NCBI GenBank assembly: GCA_947494825.1
Contig: CANLWN010000010.1
Coordinates: forward strand, 1-58,512
Reading direction: 5' to 3'
Origin: an uncultured Flavobacteriaceae bacterium
GTDB taxonomy: Bacteria > Bacteroidota > Bacteroidia > Flavobacteriales > Flavobacteriaceae
DNA length: 58,512 bases
Numbering within the stretch: position 1 is the stretch's first letter; every line of letters begins with the position of its first letter. The position numbers were made by a program, and so were the translations under genes. The notes beneath the pieces are model-generated. The model was not told where the DNA came from. It saw only the letters and a list, made by a program, of their open reading frames with translations, and ran no database searches. Of the stretch, positions 8,935-17,800 are shown piece by piece.

Positions 8935-10325
8935 AAAAAATAGTAATTGCGCTTTGGGCCTTTACGCTTACGGCCTGTAACCAAGCGCAGGAGAAAACAT
9001 CAAACACGGAAGCGGAAGGTACGGACGGTACGGTCATTACCAATGTAAACATTGTGGATGTCCGCAATGGTACAATCCTGGAAAACCGACAGCTCGTTGT
9101 GGAAAACGGGAAAATTACAAAAATCTCCGAAAGCCTGGATAATGCGGACGATTATGGAACAACCATTGACGGTACCGGAAAATATGCGGTCCCAGGCCTG
9201 GCCGAAATGCACGCCCATATCCCCTCGCCCAATACAGGTCGGGAGCGTATAGAGGAGACCCTCTTTCTCTATCTGTCCAACGGCGTTACTACGATCCGGG
9301 GCATGTTGGGACACCCTTCCCATCTGGAATTGCGGAAGCAAGCTGAGAATGGGGAAGTTCTAAGTCCTAGAATCTTCACCTCGAGCCCTTCCCTGAACGG
9401 CAATTCGGTCACCAGTGTGGAAGAAGCCATCAGCAAGGTGACCGCCTATAAAAATGACGGATATGATTTCCTCAAAATACATCCGGGCATCCAACGTGCG
9501 GTTTTTGACCAGTTGGTGGCCACGGCAAACGAAGTTGGGATTACCTTTTCGGGCCATGTCCCCGTGGATGTGGGCATCAGACACGCCCTGGAAAGTAAAT
9601 TTGCCTCAGTAGACCATGTAGATGGCTATTTGGAGGGCCTGGTTCCTGAATCGGCGAATGTGGACCCCACGGCCAACGGCTTTTTTGGCTATGCCTTTAC
9701 CCCGCTGGCCGATGTATCCCAAATGGATGAGCTGGTAGCCCTATCCAAAACACACGAAGTCTGGATCGTTCCCACCCAGAGTCTTTTTGAACGCTGGTTT
9801 GCCCCGACCACTGCAGATGAAATGCTTTCGTCCCCGGAAATGAAATATATGCCCGCAAGTACCCTGGCCAATTGGCGACAACGCAAGGAACAGGCCACCG
9901 GGGCCAATTCCGGTTTTGATGTGGCCCAATGGGAACAGTTTATCGGTATTCGCAGGCAATTGATGAAAAAACTACAGGACAATGGCCATGGGATGCTTTT
10001 AGGGTCGGATGCACCCCAGCTCTTTAATGTGCCCGGCTTTTCAATCCATCATGAAATTGATGGTATGGTGAAGGCAGGTCTAAGCCCACTGGAGATTCTG
10101 CAGTCCGGCACCATCAACCCGGCCAAATTCTTTGGAAAGGAAGGAATTTTTGGGGAAATTAAGGCCGGTGCCGCTGCTGATCTTTTGGTGGTCAATGCCA
10201 ATCCCTTGGAAAATATCGGGGCCCTTAAACAAGTTTCGGGGGTCATGGTACAGGGGAAATGGCTTTCCAAGGCCGAAATAGATGCGCGCTTGGCGAAGAT
10301 TGCCGAAAATGCGGCCAAGAACTAA
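8931..10325 (+). CDS. Amidohydrolase family lipoprotein
   Basis: Second lipoprotein amidohydrolase, with the lipidated Cys at residue 16 (LTACN). Metal and catalytic landmarks are HAH in AEMHAHIPS, Lys in DFLKIHPG, His in FSGHVPVDVG, His in VDHVDGY, and Asp in LLGSDAPQ. The standard end GAAADLLVVNANPLE is present. It resembles the neighbouring 471-residue protein in plan but differs in sequence throughout, so the pair probably differs in substrate. The start codon overlaps the previous stop (ATGA). The role is inferred to be hydrolysis of amides, dipeptides or cyclic amides in the periplasm or at the outer membrane. Confidence 0.91.
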   Translation: MKKIVIALWAFTLTACNQAQEKTSNTEAEGTDGTVITNVNIVDVRNGTILENRQLVVENGKITKISESLDNADDYGTTIDGTGKYAVPGLAEMHAHIPSPNTGRERIEETLFLYLSNGVTTIRGMLGHPSHLELRKQAENGEVLSPRIFTSSPSLNGNSVTSVEEAISKVTAYKNDGYDFLKIHPGIQRAVFDQLVATANEVGITFSGHVPVDVGIRHALESKFASVDHVDGYLEGLVPESANVDPTANGFFGYAFTPLADVSQMDELVALSKTHEVWIVPTQSLFERWFAPTTADEMLSSPEMKYMPASTLANWRQRKEQATGANSGFDVAQWEQFIGIRRQLMKKLQDNGHGMLLGSDAPQLFNVPGFSIHHEIDGMVKAGLSPLEILQSGTINPAKFFGKEGIFGEIKAGAAADLLVVNANPLENIGALKQVSGVMVQGKWLSKAEIDARLAKIAENAAKN

Positions 10326-10351
10326 AAATTCATCCAAGAAACAACACGATT

Positions 10352-11323
10352 ATGGAAAGAACAGATTTTATCAAAAGAATGGCCCTGTTGACCGCTGGTA
10401 CAACCATGCTACCCGAACTTTCATTTGCCCAGGGGCTAGGAACGGGCAGCCCCCATACGCTTGCAAAAATTGGCGTACAACTTTTTTCGGTCCCCTTGGC
10501 CCTCGAGCAGGATTTTGAAGGTACCATCGCCATGTTGGCCCAAATGGGTTTTAAGGAAATTGAACTTTTTGGTCCCTATCCGTACAGTGCGGACTCGGCC
10601 AAAGCAGGGTGGCAGGCCATTACCCCCCAGTTGGGTTTTAGCGGGAGTGGTTATTTTGGCCAATCGGAAGACAAGGTAAAAGCGATATTCAAGGAGCACG
10701 GCCTAAGCATTCCCGCTGCACATACCGATTTGGATACCTTGGAAACCGCTATGGAAGGACTGGGCAAAGCGGGAGAGGTCTTAGGGTTCGACTATGTGGT
10801 CTTGCCCGCTATTCCCCCGGAACGCCGAAAAACGGTGGACGATTATAAAAAAATGGCCGATACCTTCAATAAAATTGGCAAGCAGGCCAAGGAGGTGGGC
10901 CTAAAGTTCGCCTATCACAATCATGGCTATGGGTTGAGCGAGGTGGAGGGAGAATTGCCTCTACACCATATATTGGATGGAACAGATCCGGAATTGGTGT
11001 TTCTTGAAATGGACCTTTTTTGGACCTTTGCCGGTAATGCCGATCCCATTACCTACCTGGAAAAATACAGCGGGCGTTACCACTTGATGCACGTAAAGGA
11101 TATGAGCGAGAAGAAAACCTTTTCCGGCGATGGCGGAGATCCCAGCCAATGGATCGAGTTGTTCCCGCACATGACCTCTGCGGGCGATGGGGTCATAGAC
11201 CTGCAAAAGATTATTCCCATCGCCAAGAAAAATGGGGTCACCCACTTTTTCGTGGAGCAGGATATGGTCAAAAATCCGGAAGTAGCCTTAAAAAGGAGTT
11301 TTGATTATTTGTCCGGAATCTGA
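10352..11323 (+). CDS. Sugar phosphate isomerase/epimerase-like TIM-barrel protein, exported
   Basis: Xylose isomerase-like TIM barrel (AP endonuclease 2 superfamily), 323 residues. Landmarks are LAKIGVQLFSV at the first strand, FKEIELFG, FAYHNHGYG, FLEMDLFW and HFFVEQD, which carry the metal-binding His, Asp and Glu residues of the family. The ATG at 10352 is preferred over an in-frame upstream start inside the previous gene because it begins a normal export signal. The N-terminus (RTDFIKRMALLTAG) looks like a Tat signal but lacks the paired arginines. It lies between amidohydrolase genes, 26 nt from one and 7 nt from the next. The substrate is unknown. Confidence 0.87.
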   Translation: MERTDFIKRMALLTAGTTMLPELSFAQGLGTGSPHTLAKIGVQLFSVPLALEQDFEGTIAMLAQMGFKEIELFGPYPYSADSAKAGWQAITPQLGFSGSGYFGQSEDKVKAIFKEHGLSIPAAHTDLDTLETAMEGLGKAGEVLGFDYVVLPAIPPERRKTVDDYKKMADTFNKIGKQAKEVGLKFAYHNHGYGLSEVEGELPLHHILDGTDPELVFLEMDLFWTFAGNADPITYLEKYSGRYHLMHVKDMSEKKTFSGDGGDPSQWIELFPHMTSAGDGVIDLQKIIPIAKKNGVTHFFVEQDMVKNPEVALKRSFDYLSGI

Positions 11324-11330
11324 GCACAGT

Positions 11331-12578
11331 ATGAAAAATCTTGTAGTAGCGACCCTTTTCCTCTTTAGTTTTTACGGGATTTCACAGACCCTGTTAAAAC
11401 CGGATCGGGTATTTGATGGTACCGAAATGCACGAAAATTGGGTCGTATTGGTACAAGGCAATACCATTACCCAGGTAGGGCCCGAAGACCGCATGGCCAT
11501 TCCTAAAAAAACAAAAATCATTGACCTCAGCGGTACAACCTTGCTACCAGGTCTTATAGAGGGGCATTCGCATTTGTTGCTGCACCCCTATAACGAAACT
11601 TCGTGGAACGATCAGGTGTTAAAGGAATCCCCAGTGGAAAGGTCCATCCGAGGTGTGGTCCATGCCAAAAATTCGCTGATGGCCGGGATTACTACGATGC
11701 GCGACTTAGGGTCCGAGGGTGCTGGGTATAGCGATGTATACCTTAAAAAGTCTATCGATGCCGGTATTGTTCCCGGCCCGCGTTTGCTGGTCGCCGGACC
11801 GGCCATTGTGGCCACGGGCGCCTATGGCCCCAAAGGGTTTCACGATGGGGTTACTGTTCCCCTGGGAGCGGAGGCGGCAAGTGGAAACGAAGTGGTTAAA
11901 ACCGTACGGCGGCAGTTGGGCAACGGGGCAGATTTCATTAAGATCTATGCCGATTACCGTTGGCGCAGCGGAGAAGCCTCAAATCCCACCTTTTCGCTCC
12001 AGGAAATCCAATTGATGAACGAAACGGCCAAAAGTGCGGGCAGGTATATTGTGGCTCATGCCAGCACGCCGGAGGGAATGCGTAGAGCTATCCTTGGAGG
12101 TGCCGAAACCATTGAACATGGCGATCATGGCACCTTGGAGGTTTTTCAGTTGATGAAGGAAAAAGGGGTGGCCCTATGCCCTACCCTTGCCGCAGGCGAT
12201 GCCGTTTCACAATACAACGGTTGGCAAAAGGGAAGAGATCCCGAGCCAGATCGTATCGTACAAAAAAGAGCCTCCTTTAAATTGGCATTGCAGGCGGGGG
12301 TAACCATCGCCTTTGGTGGCGACGTGGGCGTATTCTCCCATGGGGATAACGTACGGGAGCTCCAAATGATGGTCGATTACGGTATGGAACCCTTGGCCGT
12401 ATTGCAGGCCGCTACCTCGGTAAATGCACAGGTATTTCACCAGGATGCCCTGGGGAAACTGGAAAAGGGTTTTCTGGCCGATATCATTGCCGTGGAGGGG
12501 AATCCGACAACGGATATTTCAAAAATGCGCGCCGTACAATTTGTGATGAAGGACGGTAGGGTATACAAACAGCCCTGA
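11331..12578 (+). CDS. Secreted amidohydrolase (imidazolonepropionase/prolidase-like)
   Basis: Fourth amidohydrolase of the cluster, 415 residues. The ATG at 11331 starts a signal peptide ending at GISQ and is preferred over an in-frame start overlapping the isomerase gene. Active-site landmarks are HSH in IEGHSHLLLHP, Lys in DFIKIYADYR, His in IVAHAS, His in TIEHGDHG, and Asp in IAFGGDVGVF. The WR pair after the Lys and the overall plan fit the Xaa-Pro dipeptidase-like amidohydrolases. Unlike the two middle paralogues it has no lipobox, so it should be free in the periplasm or secreted. It is the last gene of the plus-strand run and converges on the DinB-like gene 29 nt away. Confidence 0.92.
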   Translation: MKNLVVATLFLFSFYGISQTLLKPDRVFDGTEMHENWVVLVQGNTITQVGPEDRMAIPKKTKIIDLSGTTLLPGLIEGHSHLLLHPYNETSWNDQVLKESPVERSIRGVVHAKNSLMAGITTMRDLGSEGAGYSDVYLKKSIDAGIVPGPRLLVAGPAIVATGAYGPKGFHDGVTVPLGAEAASGNEVVKTVRRQLGNGADFIKIYADYRWRSGEASNPTFSLQEIQLMNETAKSAGRYIVAHASTPEGMRRAILGGAETIEHGDHGTLEVFQLMKEKGVALCPTLAAGDAVSQYNGWQKGRDPEPDRIVQKRASFKLALQAGVTIAFGGDVGVFSHGDNVRELQMMVDYGMEPLAVLQAATSVNAQVFHQDALGKLEKGFLADIIAVEGNPTTDISKMRAVQFVMKDGRVYKQP

Positions 12579-12607
12579 GCGGATTTTTCGGTGGTCCGAC
12601 AGGGAGG

Positions 12608-13267
12608 TCAGTCCTTCGGATATTCCTGATGGTGTTTAATTTTCCTAATCTGGTTCAAATGTCGGTCGGTATGGGCAATGCCCGTTAGCAAGAGCTGATG
12701 GAGGTCGCGCACCTGGCCTATGCTGATGTCCTTAAGTTCCATACCCTCCACCGGTGCCCGAAAGGTAAATTGCTTCCTAAAATCGATCGGGGTGGTTTCC
12801 ACCAGTTGGGTGAGTTCTTGGCGGGCCCTAAGGAAGGCCGACCTGCCATCGTTTATGGAACAGAACCTTCCCAAGGGTTCCAAAAACCATTGCGCTTTCC
12901 CCGGCTTGGGGTCCGTGCCGTACTTGGTAAAAAAAGTGTCCTTTCCCTGGGTAATGGATCGGTATTGCAGGTATTGGGGCGCTTTGGACACGACAGACAG
13001 TTCCCGATAATGTAGTTGGTTTTGCATTTCCAGATGTTCAACGATCTCGGCTATGGACCAACGTGCGGGGTCTTCCCTAAAGTTCCATTGTACCTCGGTA
13101 ATATCTTCAAGAACAGCCTGCAGTTCGTTCGTGGTCCGCTGAAGTTCCGAAACGATCAATTGCCGCTCGCTCTCCGTCCACCATTTATTCTGGTCTACCT
13201 CGGGGCCGCTCCGGCCACAGCCTAGCAGGAGGACAAACATTGGAAGGTAGTATTTAAAATATTTCAT
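12608..13267 (-). CDS. DinB family lipoprotein
   Basis: A 219-residue lipoprotein with the lipidated Cys at residue 17 (LLLGC). The body has the four-helix DinB/DfsB plan: W..EHLEMQN near residue 80 and LHQLLLTGIAHTDRHLNQI near the C-terminus. Candidate metal ligands are the His in EHLEM and the H..H pair of the last helix. Most DinB proteins are cytoplasmic thiol-dependent or metal-binding enzymes, so a lipid-anchored version is a little unusual, though seen in Bacteroidota. It lies 55 nt downstream of the CPBP protease gene on the same strand. Confidence 0.85.
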   Translation of the reverse strand: MKYFKYYLPMFVLLLGCGRSGPEVDQNKWWTESERQLIVSELQRTTNELQAVLEDITEVQWNFREDPARWSIAEIVEHLEMQNQLHYRELSVVSKAPQYLQYRSITQGKDTFFTKYGTDPKPGKAQWFLEPLGRFCSINDGRSAFLRARQELTQLVETTPIDFRKQFTFRAPVEGMELKDISIGQVRDLHQLLLTGIAHTDRHLNQIRKIKHHQEYPKD

Positions 13268-13322
13268 CTGTGCGCTTTTCCGTTAAACCCGAATGTCCAT
13301 AATCGTTTCCGATGTAAATCGG

Positions 13323-14072
13323 TCAGACTGCCCCGTTATCAACGACGTGGTCTTTCTCATTGTACAGTTCCCTGACCACCAAATCCTGGGCAATATGTAA
13401 GATAATGATAGGGAAAACGGAATCAAAAACGATGTAAAAAATTCCGAATACCAGACCCAGGAGCATCGGTTTAATGGCATTGGAGCCTTGATAACTATGG
13501 CCCAGTCCGAATATCACCGATGTGATCAACAGAATATACAGCAGCGAAAGATCGGGAAAAATGACGGCCAAGGCATAAAATAAGTACCCTCGGTAGATGA
13601 TTTCTTCCGCGATGCCAGCCGTAATGGAGACATAGCCCCATAGCGTTTTTTCCCTTTGGGTAATGGGCAGGAACCACTTCAAGGTATCCGTGATACCCTT
13701 GGATAATTTGGCCCGGGTCTCCTTGCTCCGCCTTAGGGCGATAATGAGGTCGATATTGTACAAGAGATAGACTACGTACAGCACTACGCCAGGGTATATG
13801 AACCATGTGGGAAGTAGAACGGTGTCAACGGTAATCCATTTGATGCCGATATCGCGGGGGTCCATCCCCGTCAGGGGTATCAACAAAAGCACCACAAGCA
13901 GCAATATCCATAACCACAGTATGGTCTGACGGTACAACTTGAGTTTTTCACCTTCACTGTGTGTGCCCTGTTTAAGGAGTCTTTTATACATCAGATAGCC
14001 CGACAGCGGAAAGTAAATGGCCAAAACGGCTATCAGGAGCATAAAAACGATAAGAAACAAGTTGATTTCCAT
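13323..14072 (-). CDS. CPBP family intramembrane glutamic endopeptidase
   Basis: An integral membrane protease of the CPBP/Abi (CAAX-like) family, 249 residues with about seven hydrophobic segments. The catalytic motif EEIIYRGYLFYAL is near residue 150 and holds the Glu-Glu pair and Arg. Downstream hydrophobic helices carry the expected His residues in FGLGHSYQG and in IILHIAQD. Members process membrane-bound substrates or act in peptide immunity, but the substrate here is unknown. Downstream in the same direction is the DinB-like lipoprotein. Upstream lies the repeat-rich tract, so its promoter must be in or next to repeat DNA. Confidence 0.9.
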   Translation of the reverse strand: MEINLFLIVFMLLIAVLAIYFPLSGYLMYKRLLKQGTHSEGEKLKLYRQTILWLWILLLVVLLLIPLTGMDPRDIGIKWITVDTVLLPTWFIYPGVVLYVVYLLYNIDLIIALRRSKETRAKLSKGITDTLKWFLPITQREKTLWGYVSITAGIAEEIIYRGYLFYALAVIFPDLSLLYILLITSVIFGLGHSYQGSNAIKPMLLGLVFGIFYIVFDSVFPIIILHIAQDLVVRELYNEKDHVVDNGAV

Positions 14073-14132
14073 ATGGGTACGGTTGGTTTGACTGCTACTA
14101 ATTTAATCTTTTATGCGTAGAACGCCAATGGG

Positions 14133-14237
14133 GGAACTTGGAACTCAGAGGTCAGAGGTCAGAACTCAGAACTCAGAGGTCAGAACTCAGAGGTCAGAAC
14201 TCAGAACTCAGAACTCAGAACTTAGAACTTAGAATTT
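14133..14237. repeat. Heptad tandem array, AGAACTC/AGAGGTC type
   Basis: Fifteen consecutive 7-bp units can be read without a break. Nearly all are AGAACTC or AGAGGTC, with AGAACTT variants decaying to AGAATTT at the right edge. The period is exact while the unit varies at positions 4, 5 and 7. The array lies just upstream of the minus-strand CPBP gene. It is one of several heptad tracts in the window that differ in unit sequence but share the 7-bp period. Confidence 0.9.
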
Positions 14238-14258
14238 ATAACTGCCTACTGTCAACAT

Positions 14259-14282
14259 ACACCATAGCTTTAGCGTAGGTGT
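14259..14282. repeat. Mini-hairpin A of the covarying 6-3-3-2-3-3-6 family
   Basis: The outer stem is ACACC with GGTGT, extended by a T-G wobble. The inner stem is GCT with AGC around a TT loop, and the two stems are separated by three unpaired bases on each side. The same geometry recurs at 14602-14627, 25578-25604, 26822-26847 and 27226-27251 with different paired bases. Confidence 0.75.
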
Positions 14283-14298
14283 GCCAACTGCGACTGCC

Positions 14299-14347
14299 TA
14301 CTGTTAATTGAAAATTGTTCATTGTTTATTGCCCACTGTTCATTGAC
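14299..14347. repeat. Heptad tract, NNNAYTG sense
   Basis: Seven-bp units ending in ATTG or ACTG run in register (for example TTAATTG, TTCATTG, CCCACTG). They are the reverse complement of the CARTNNN units seen at 25.2-25.7 kb and at the end of the window. The tract leads directly into the multi-hairpin element. Confidence 0.8.
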
Positions 14348-14349
14348 CT

Positions 14350-14548
14350 GGTTTTTATGACCCCTCCGTCTCCCGACGCTCGCTGCGCTCGGTCGGGATC
14401 CACCTCCCCTAATCTAAGGGGAGGAGCTTTTGTGCGGTCCCATCTAGGGAGTTTTAAGTCATAAAAGGAGGCGATACTTTAAGCTCCCCTCCTTGTTTAA
14501 GGAGAGGCATGAATCACGCCCCTGGCGTGAGAAAGGGGAGGTTTTTTT
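14350..14548. repeat. Multi-hairpin dispersed element, copy 1
   Basis: About 200 nt of nested inverted repeats. A TTTTATGAC/GTCATAAAA stem encloses a CCCGAC/GTCGGG hairpin and a CCTCCCCT/AGGGGAGG hairpin. These are followed by a CCTCCTT/AAGGAGAGG hairpin, a TCACGCC/GGCGTGA hairpin (14514-14530), and GGGGAGG with a run of seven T. A second copy in the same orientation lies at 26860-27051 beyond the adhesin island. The T-run after the last stem would work as a terminator on the plus strand. No protein is encoded. Confidence 0.8.
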
Positions 14549-14550
14549 AC

Positions 14551-14597
14551 CTTCTGCCCATTGCCCACTGCCTACTGAGCACTGACTACTGCCCACT
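14551..14597. repeat. Heptad tract, NNNAYTG sense
   Basis: Six or seven 7-bp units in register, including CCCATTG, CCTACTG and ACTACTG. They continue the pattern of 14299-14347 on the other side of the multi-hairpin element. The open frame that crosses this tract is only a by-product of the stop-free heptads. Confidence 0.75.
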
Positions 14598-14601
14598 TTT
14601 A

Positions 14602-14627
14602 TACGCTGAAGCTTTAGCGAAAGCGTA
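14602..14627. repeat. Mini-hairpin D of the covarying family
   Basis: Outer stem TACGCT with AGCGTA (6 bp, perfect); inner stem GCT with AGC around TT; spacers GAA on both sides. It has the same geometry as hairpin A with different outer-stem bases. Confidence 0.8.
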
Positions 14628-14850
14628 CCACCTATCCCTCTATTCTCCCACTTATTACACCGTGTTTCGCTCCTTACGGTTTAATCATGAACTTATCTCT
14701 TAAAACGGTCACCTAATCCAATATTCAATCGATAATAGTGCGACAAAAACACCCTGGGACATCCCCGTTCAAAAGACATGTGGCGGTATGCCACGGGCCG
14801 CTTGTCCCGACCGTGTTCACCGATAAGACCAAGACCTAAATAACGGTATC

Positions 14851-17800
14851 ATGAAAAAAACACTACCCCTAAAAAAAGGAAATCGCGCCTATAAAAGATC
14901 TTTCCCTGTCCTTCACCGTTGGGCGCGCACGCTTGCCCTGATCGCCATCGCCGGCTTTGCCTGGCTGGCCGCGCCCGTGGCGGCGCAGGCGCAAAGCGCG
15001 GGCGTGACGGTCACGGCCGCCGCGGACCTCACGACGACCGAGGGCGGCGGCACGGCGACGTTCACCGTGGAGCTGACGAGCCAGCCGACGGCGGCAGTGA
15101 CGATCGAGGTCTCCAGCAGCGACACCGGCGAGGGCCAGGTGTCGGTCGGGACAGCTACGGGTGGATTGACCGACCCGGCAGACTCGCTGACGCTGACCTT
15201 CACCGGCGGCGACAGTGGCAACTGGAGCGTCCCGCAGACGGTGACGGTGACCGGGGTGGATGACGACGTCGACGACGACGATCAGCCCTACATCATCGAC
15301 CTGGCAGCGACCAGCACCGACACCAACTATAACGGCATCACCACCGACGACGTGTCGGTGACCAACACCGACGACGACACGGCGGGCGTGACGGTCGGCG
15401 CCTTGACCTCCAATACGACCGAGGCCGGCGGGACGGGGTCGTTCACTGTGGCGCTAACGAGCCGGCCGACAGAGAATGTGACGATCGGGGTCAGAAGCGG
15501 CGACACCGGCGAGGGAAAGGTGTCGGTCAGGACAGCTACGGGTGGATTGACCAACCCGGCAGGCTCGCTGACACTGACCTTCACCGGCGGCGACAGTGGT
15601 AACTGGAACGTCCCGCAGGAGGTGATAATAACCGGGGTGGATGACTTTCATGTCGATAAAAATCAGCTCTACACCATCTTCCTGGATCCGGCGCGGAGCC
15701 GTGACCAAAACTATAACGGCATCAACCCCCGCGACGTATCGGTGACCAACATCGACGACGACACGGCGGGCGTGACGGTCAGCGCCACATCGATCACTAC
15801 GAGAGAGGCTGGCGACCAGACGTCGCTGTTCTTCACCGTGGTGCTGGACACCCGGCTCCCTTCTGGGCAGGTGACGATCGAGGTCACCAGCGGAGACCCC
15901 TCCGAGGGCCAGGTGTCGGTCAGGACAGATGGGGGTGGAATGACCGACCCGGCAGACTCGCTGATATTGACCTTCCAGGGCGGCTCCAGCACGACCAACC
16001 CCAACACCTCACGTATCCCGCAGGAGGTATTTGTGACGGGGGTGGATGACCCCGACGACGACGATGATGTGACCTACACCATCAGCCTGGAAACGCTGCC
16101 TGCCTCCAGCAACGGCTATGACGTCGTCGTCGTCGACGAAGTGAGGGTGACCAACATCGACGACGACACGGCGGGCGTGACGGTCACGCCCACTGACGCC
16201 GACCCCACGACGACCGAGGCCGGCGGGACGACGACCTTCACCGTGGAGCTGGACAGCCGGCCGGCGCACGAGGTGACGATGGGGGTCACAAGCAGCGACA
16301 CCGGCGAGGGTCTGGTGTCGGTCACGACAGAGGGGGGTGAATTGACCACGCCGGCAGGCTCGCTGACGCTGACCTTCACTGGCAGCGACGTTAGCAACAG
16401 CAACTGGAACGTCCCGCAGGAGGTGACGGTGACGGGGGTGGATGACAGCGAAAGCGACGGCGATGAGCCCTACATCATCGTTCTGGCGAGTACGCGAAGC
16501 AGCGACCTCGCCTATGAACGCAAGTTCAACCCCGATAACATTTCGATGACCAACCAGGACGACGACACGGCGGGCGTGACGGTCACGCCCACTGACGCCG
16601 ACCCCACGACGACCGAGGCCGGCGGGACGACGACCTTTGACGTGGTGCTGACGAGCCAGCCGACGCACGAGGTGACGATCGAGCTCTCCAGCAGCAACCC
16701 CAATGAGGGCACGGTGTCGTCGGTTACGGATGAAGGGGGGGAATCGACCTTGCAGGCGCTGATATTCACCCGCAGCAACTGGAACCTCGCGCAGACGGTG
16801 ACGGTGACCGGGGTGGATGACGACGTCGACGACGACGATCAGCCCTACGACATCGTCCTGGCAGCGACCAGCACCGACAACAACTATAACGGCATCCCCA
16901 CCGACGACGTGTCGGTGACCAACACCGACGACGACACGGCGGGCGTGACGGTCGGGGCCATATCGGGGCCGACGACCGAGGGCGGCGGGACGGCGACGTT
17001 TACCGTGGCGCTGACGAGCGAGCCGACGCATAGTGTGGATATAACGGTCTCCAGCAGCGACACCGGCGAGGGCCAGGTGTCGGTCGGGACAGCTACGGGT
17101 GGATTGACCGACCCGGCAGACTCGCTGACGCTGACCTTCACCGGCGGCGACAGTGGCAACTGGAGCGTCCCGCAGACGGTGACGGTGACCGGGGTGGATG
17201 ACGACGTCGACGACGACGATCAGCCCTACATCATCGACCTGGCAGCGACCAGCACCGACACCAACTATAACGGCATCACCACCGACGACGTGTCGGTGAC
17301 CAACACCGACGACGACACGGCGGGCGTGACGGTCGGGGCCATATCGGGGCCGACGACCGAGGGCGGCGGGACGGCGACGTTCACCGTGGTGCTGACGAGC
17401 CAGCCGACGCATAGTGTGGATATAGCGGTCTCCAGCAGAGACACCGGCGAGGGCCAGGTGTCGGTCAGGACAGCTACGGGTGGATTGACCGACCCGGCAG
17501 ACTCGCTGACGCTGGCCTTCACCGGCGGCGACAGTGGCAACTGGAGCGTCCCGCAGACGGTGACGGTGACCGGGAAGGATGACAGCGAAAGCGACGGCAA
17601 TGTGACCTACATCATCGACCTGATGGCGGCCAGCGTCGACACCAACTATCACGGCATCACCGCCGCCGACGTGACGGTGACCAACACCGACGACGAAACG
17701 GCGGGCGTGACGGTCGGGGCCATATCGGGGCCGACGACCGAGGGCGGCGGGACGGCGACGTTCACCGTGGTGCTGACGAGCCGGCCGACGGCGGCGGTGA

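Larger units (their letters stand above)
14073..14850. other. Repeat-rich intergenic tract upstream of the giant adhesin gene
   Basis: No credible gene lies here. From left to right it holds a perfect 7-bp-periodic array (about 14133-14237), a hairpin of the 6-3-3-2 type, a second heptad stretch on the opposite sense, copy 1 of a multi-hairpin element, a third heptad stretch, a second mini-hairpin, and about 220 nt of plain sequence before the adhesin ATG. A short perfect stem GTGGC/GCCAC sits at 14780-14794. No clear promoter was identified, but the plain 220 nt is where one should be. Confidence 0.8.

Noticed and set aside
14133-14640. Repeats considered as a CRISPR array
   Set aside because: Units are 7 bp with no spacer structure, hairpins are scattered and not regularly spaced, and no cas gene is present.
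14509-14703. 64-codon plus-strand frame upstream of the adhesin
   Set aside because: It crosses the multi-hairpin element's end, a heptad tract and a mini-hairpin; it has no protein-like pattern or conserved start context.
16009-17652. 547-codon open frame on the minus strand within the adhesin repeats
   Set aside because: GC-rich repeats with few T/A codons leave the opposite strand free of stops. The product is Arg/His-rich low-complexity repeats with no fold, while the plus-strand frame has a signal peptide, domains and a sorting signal.
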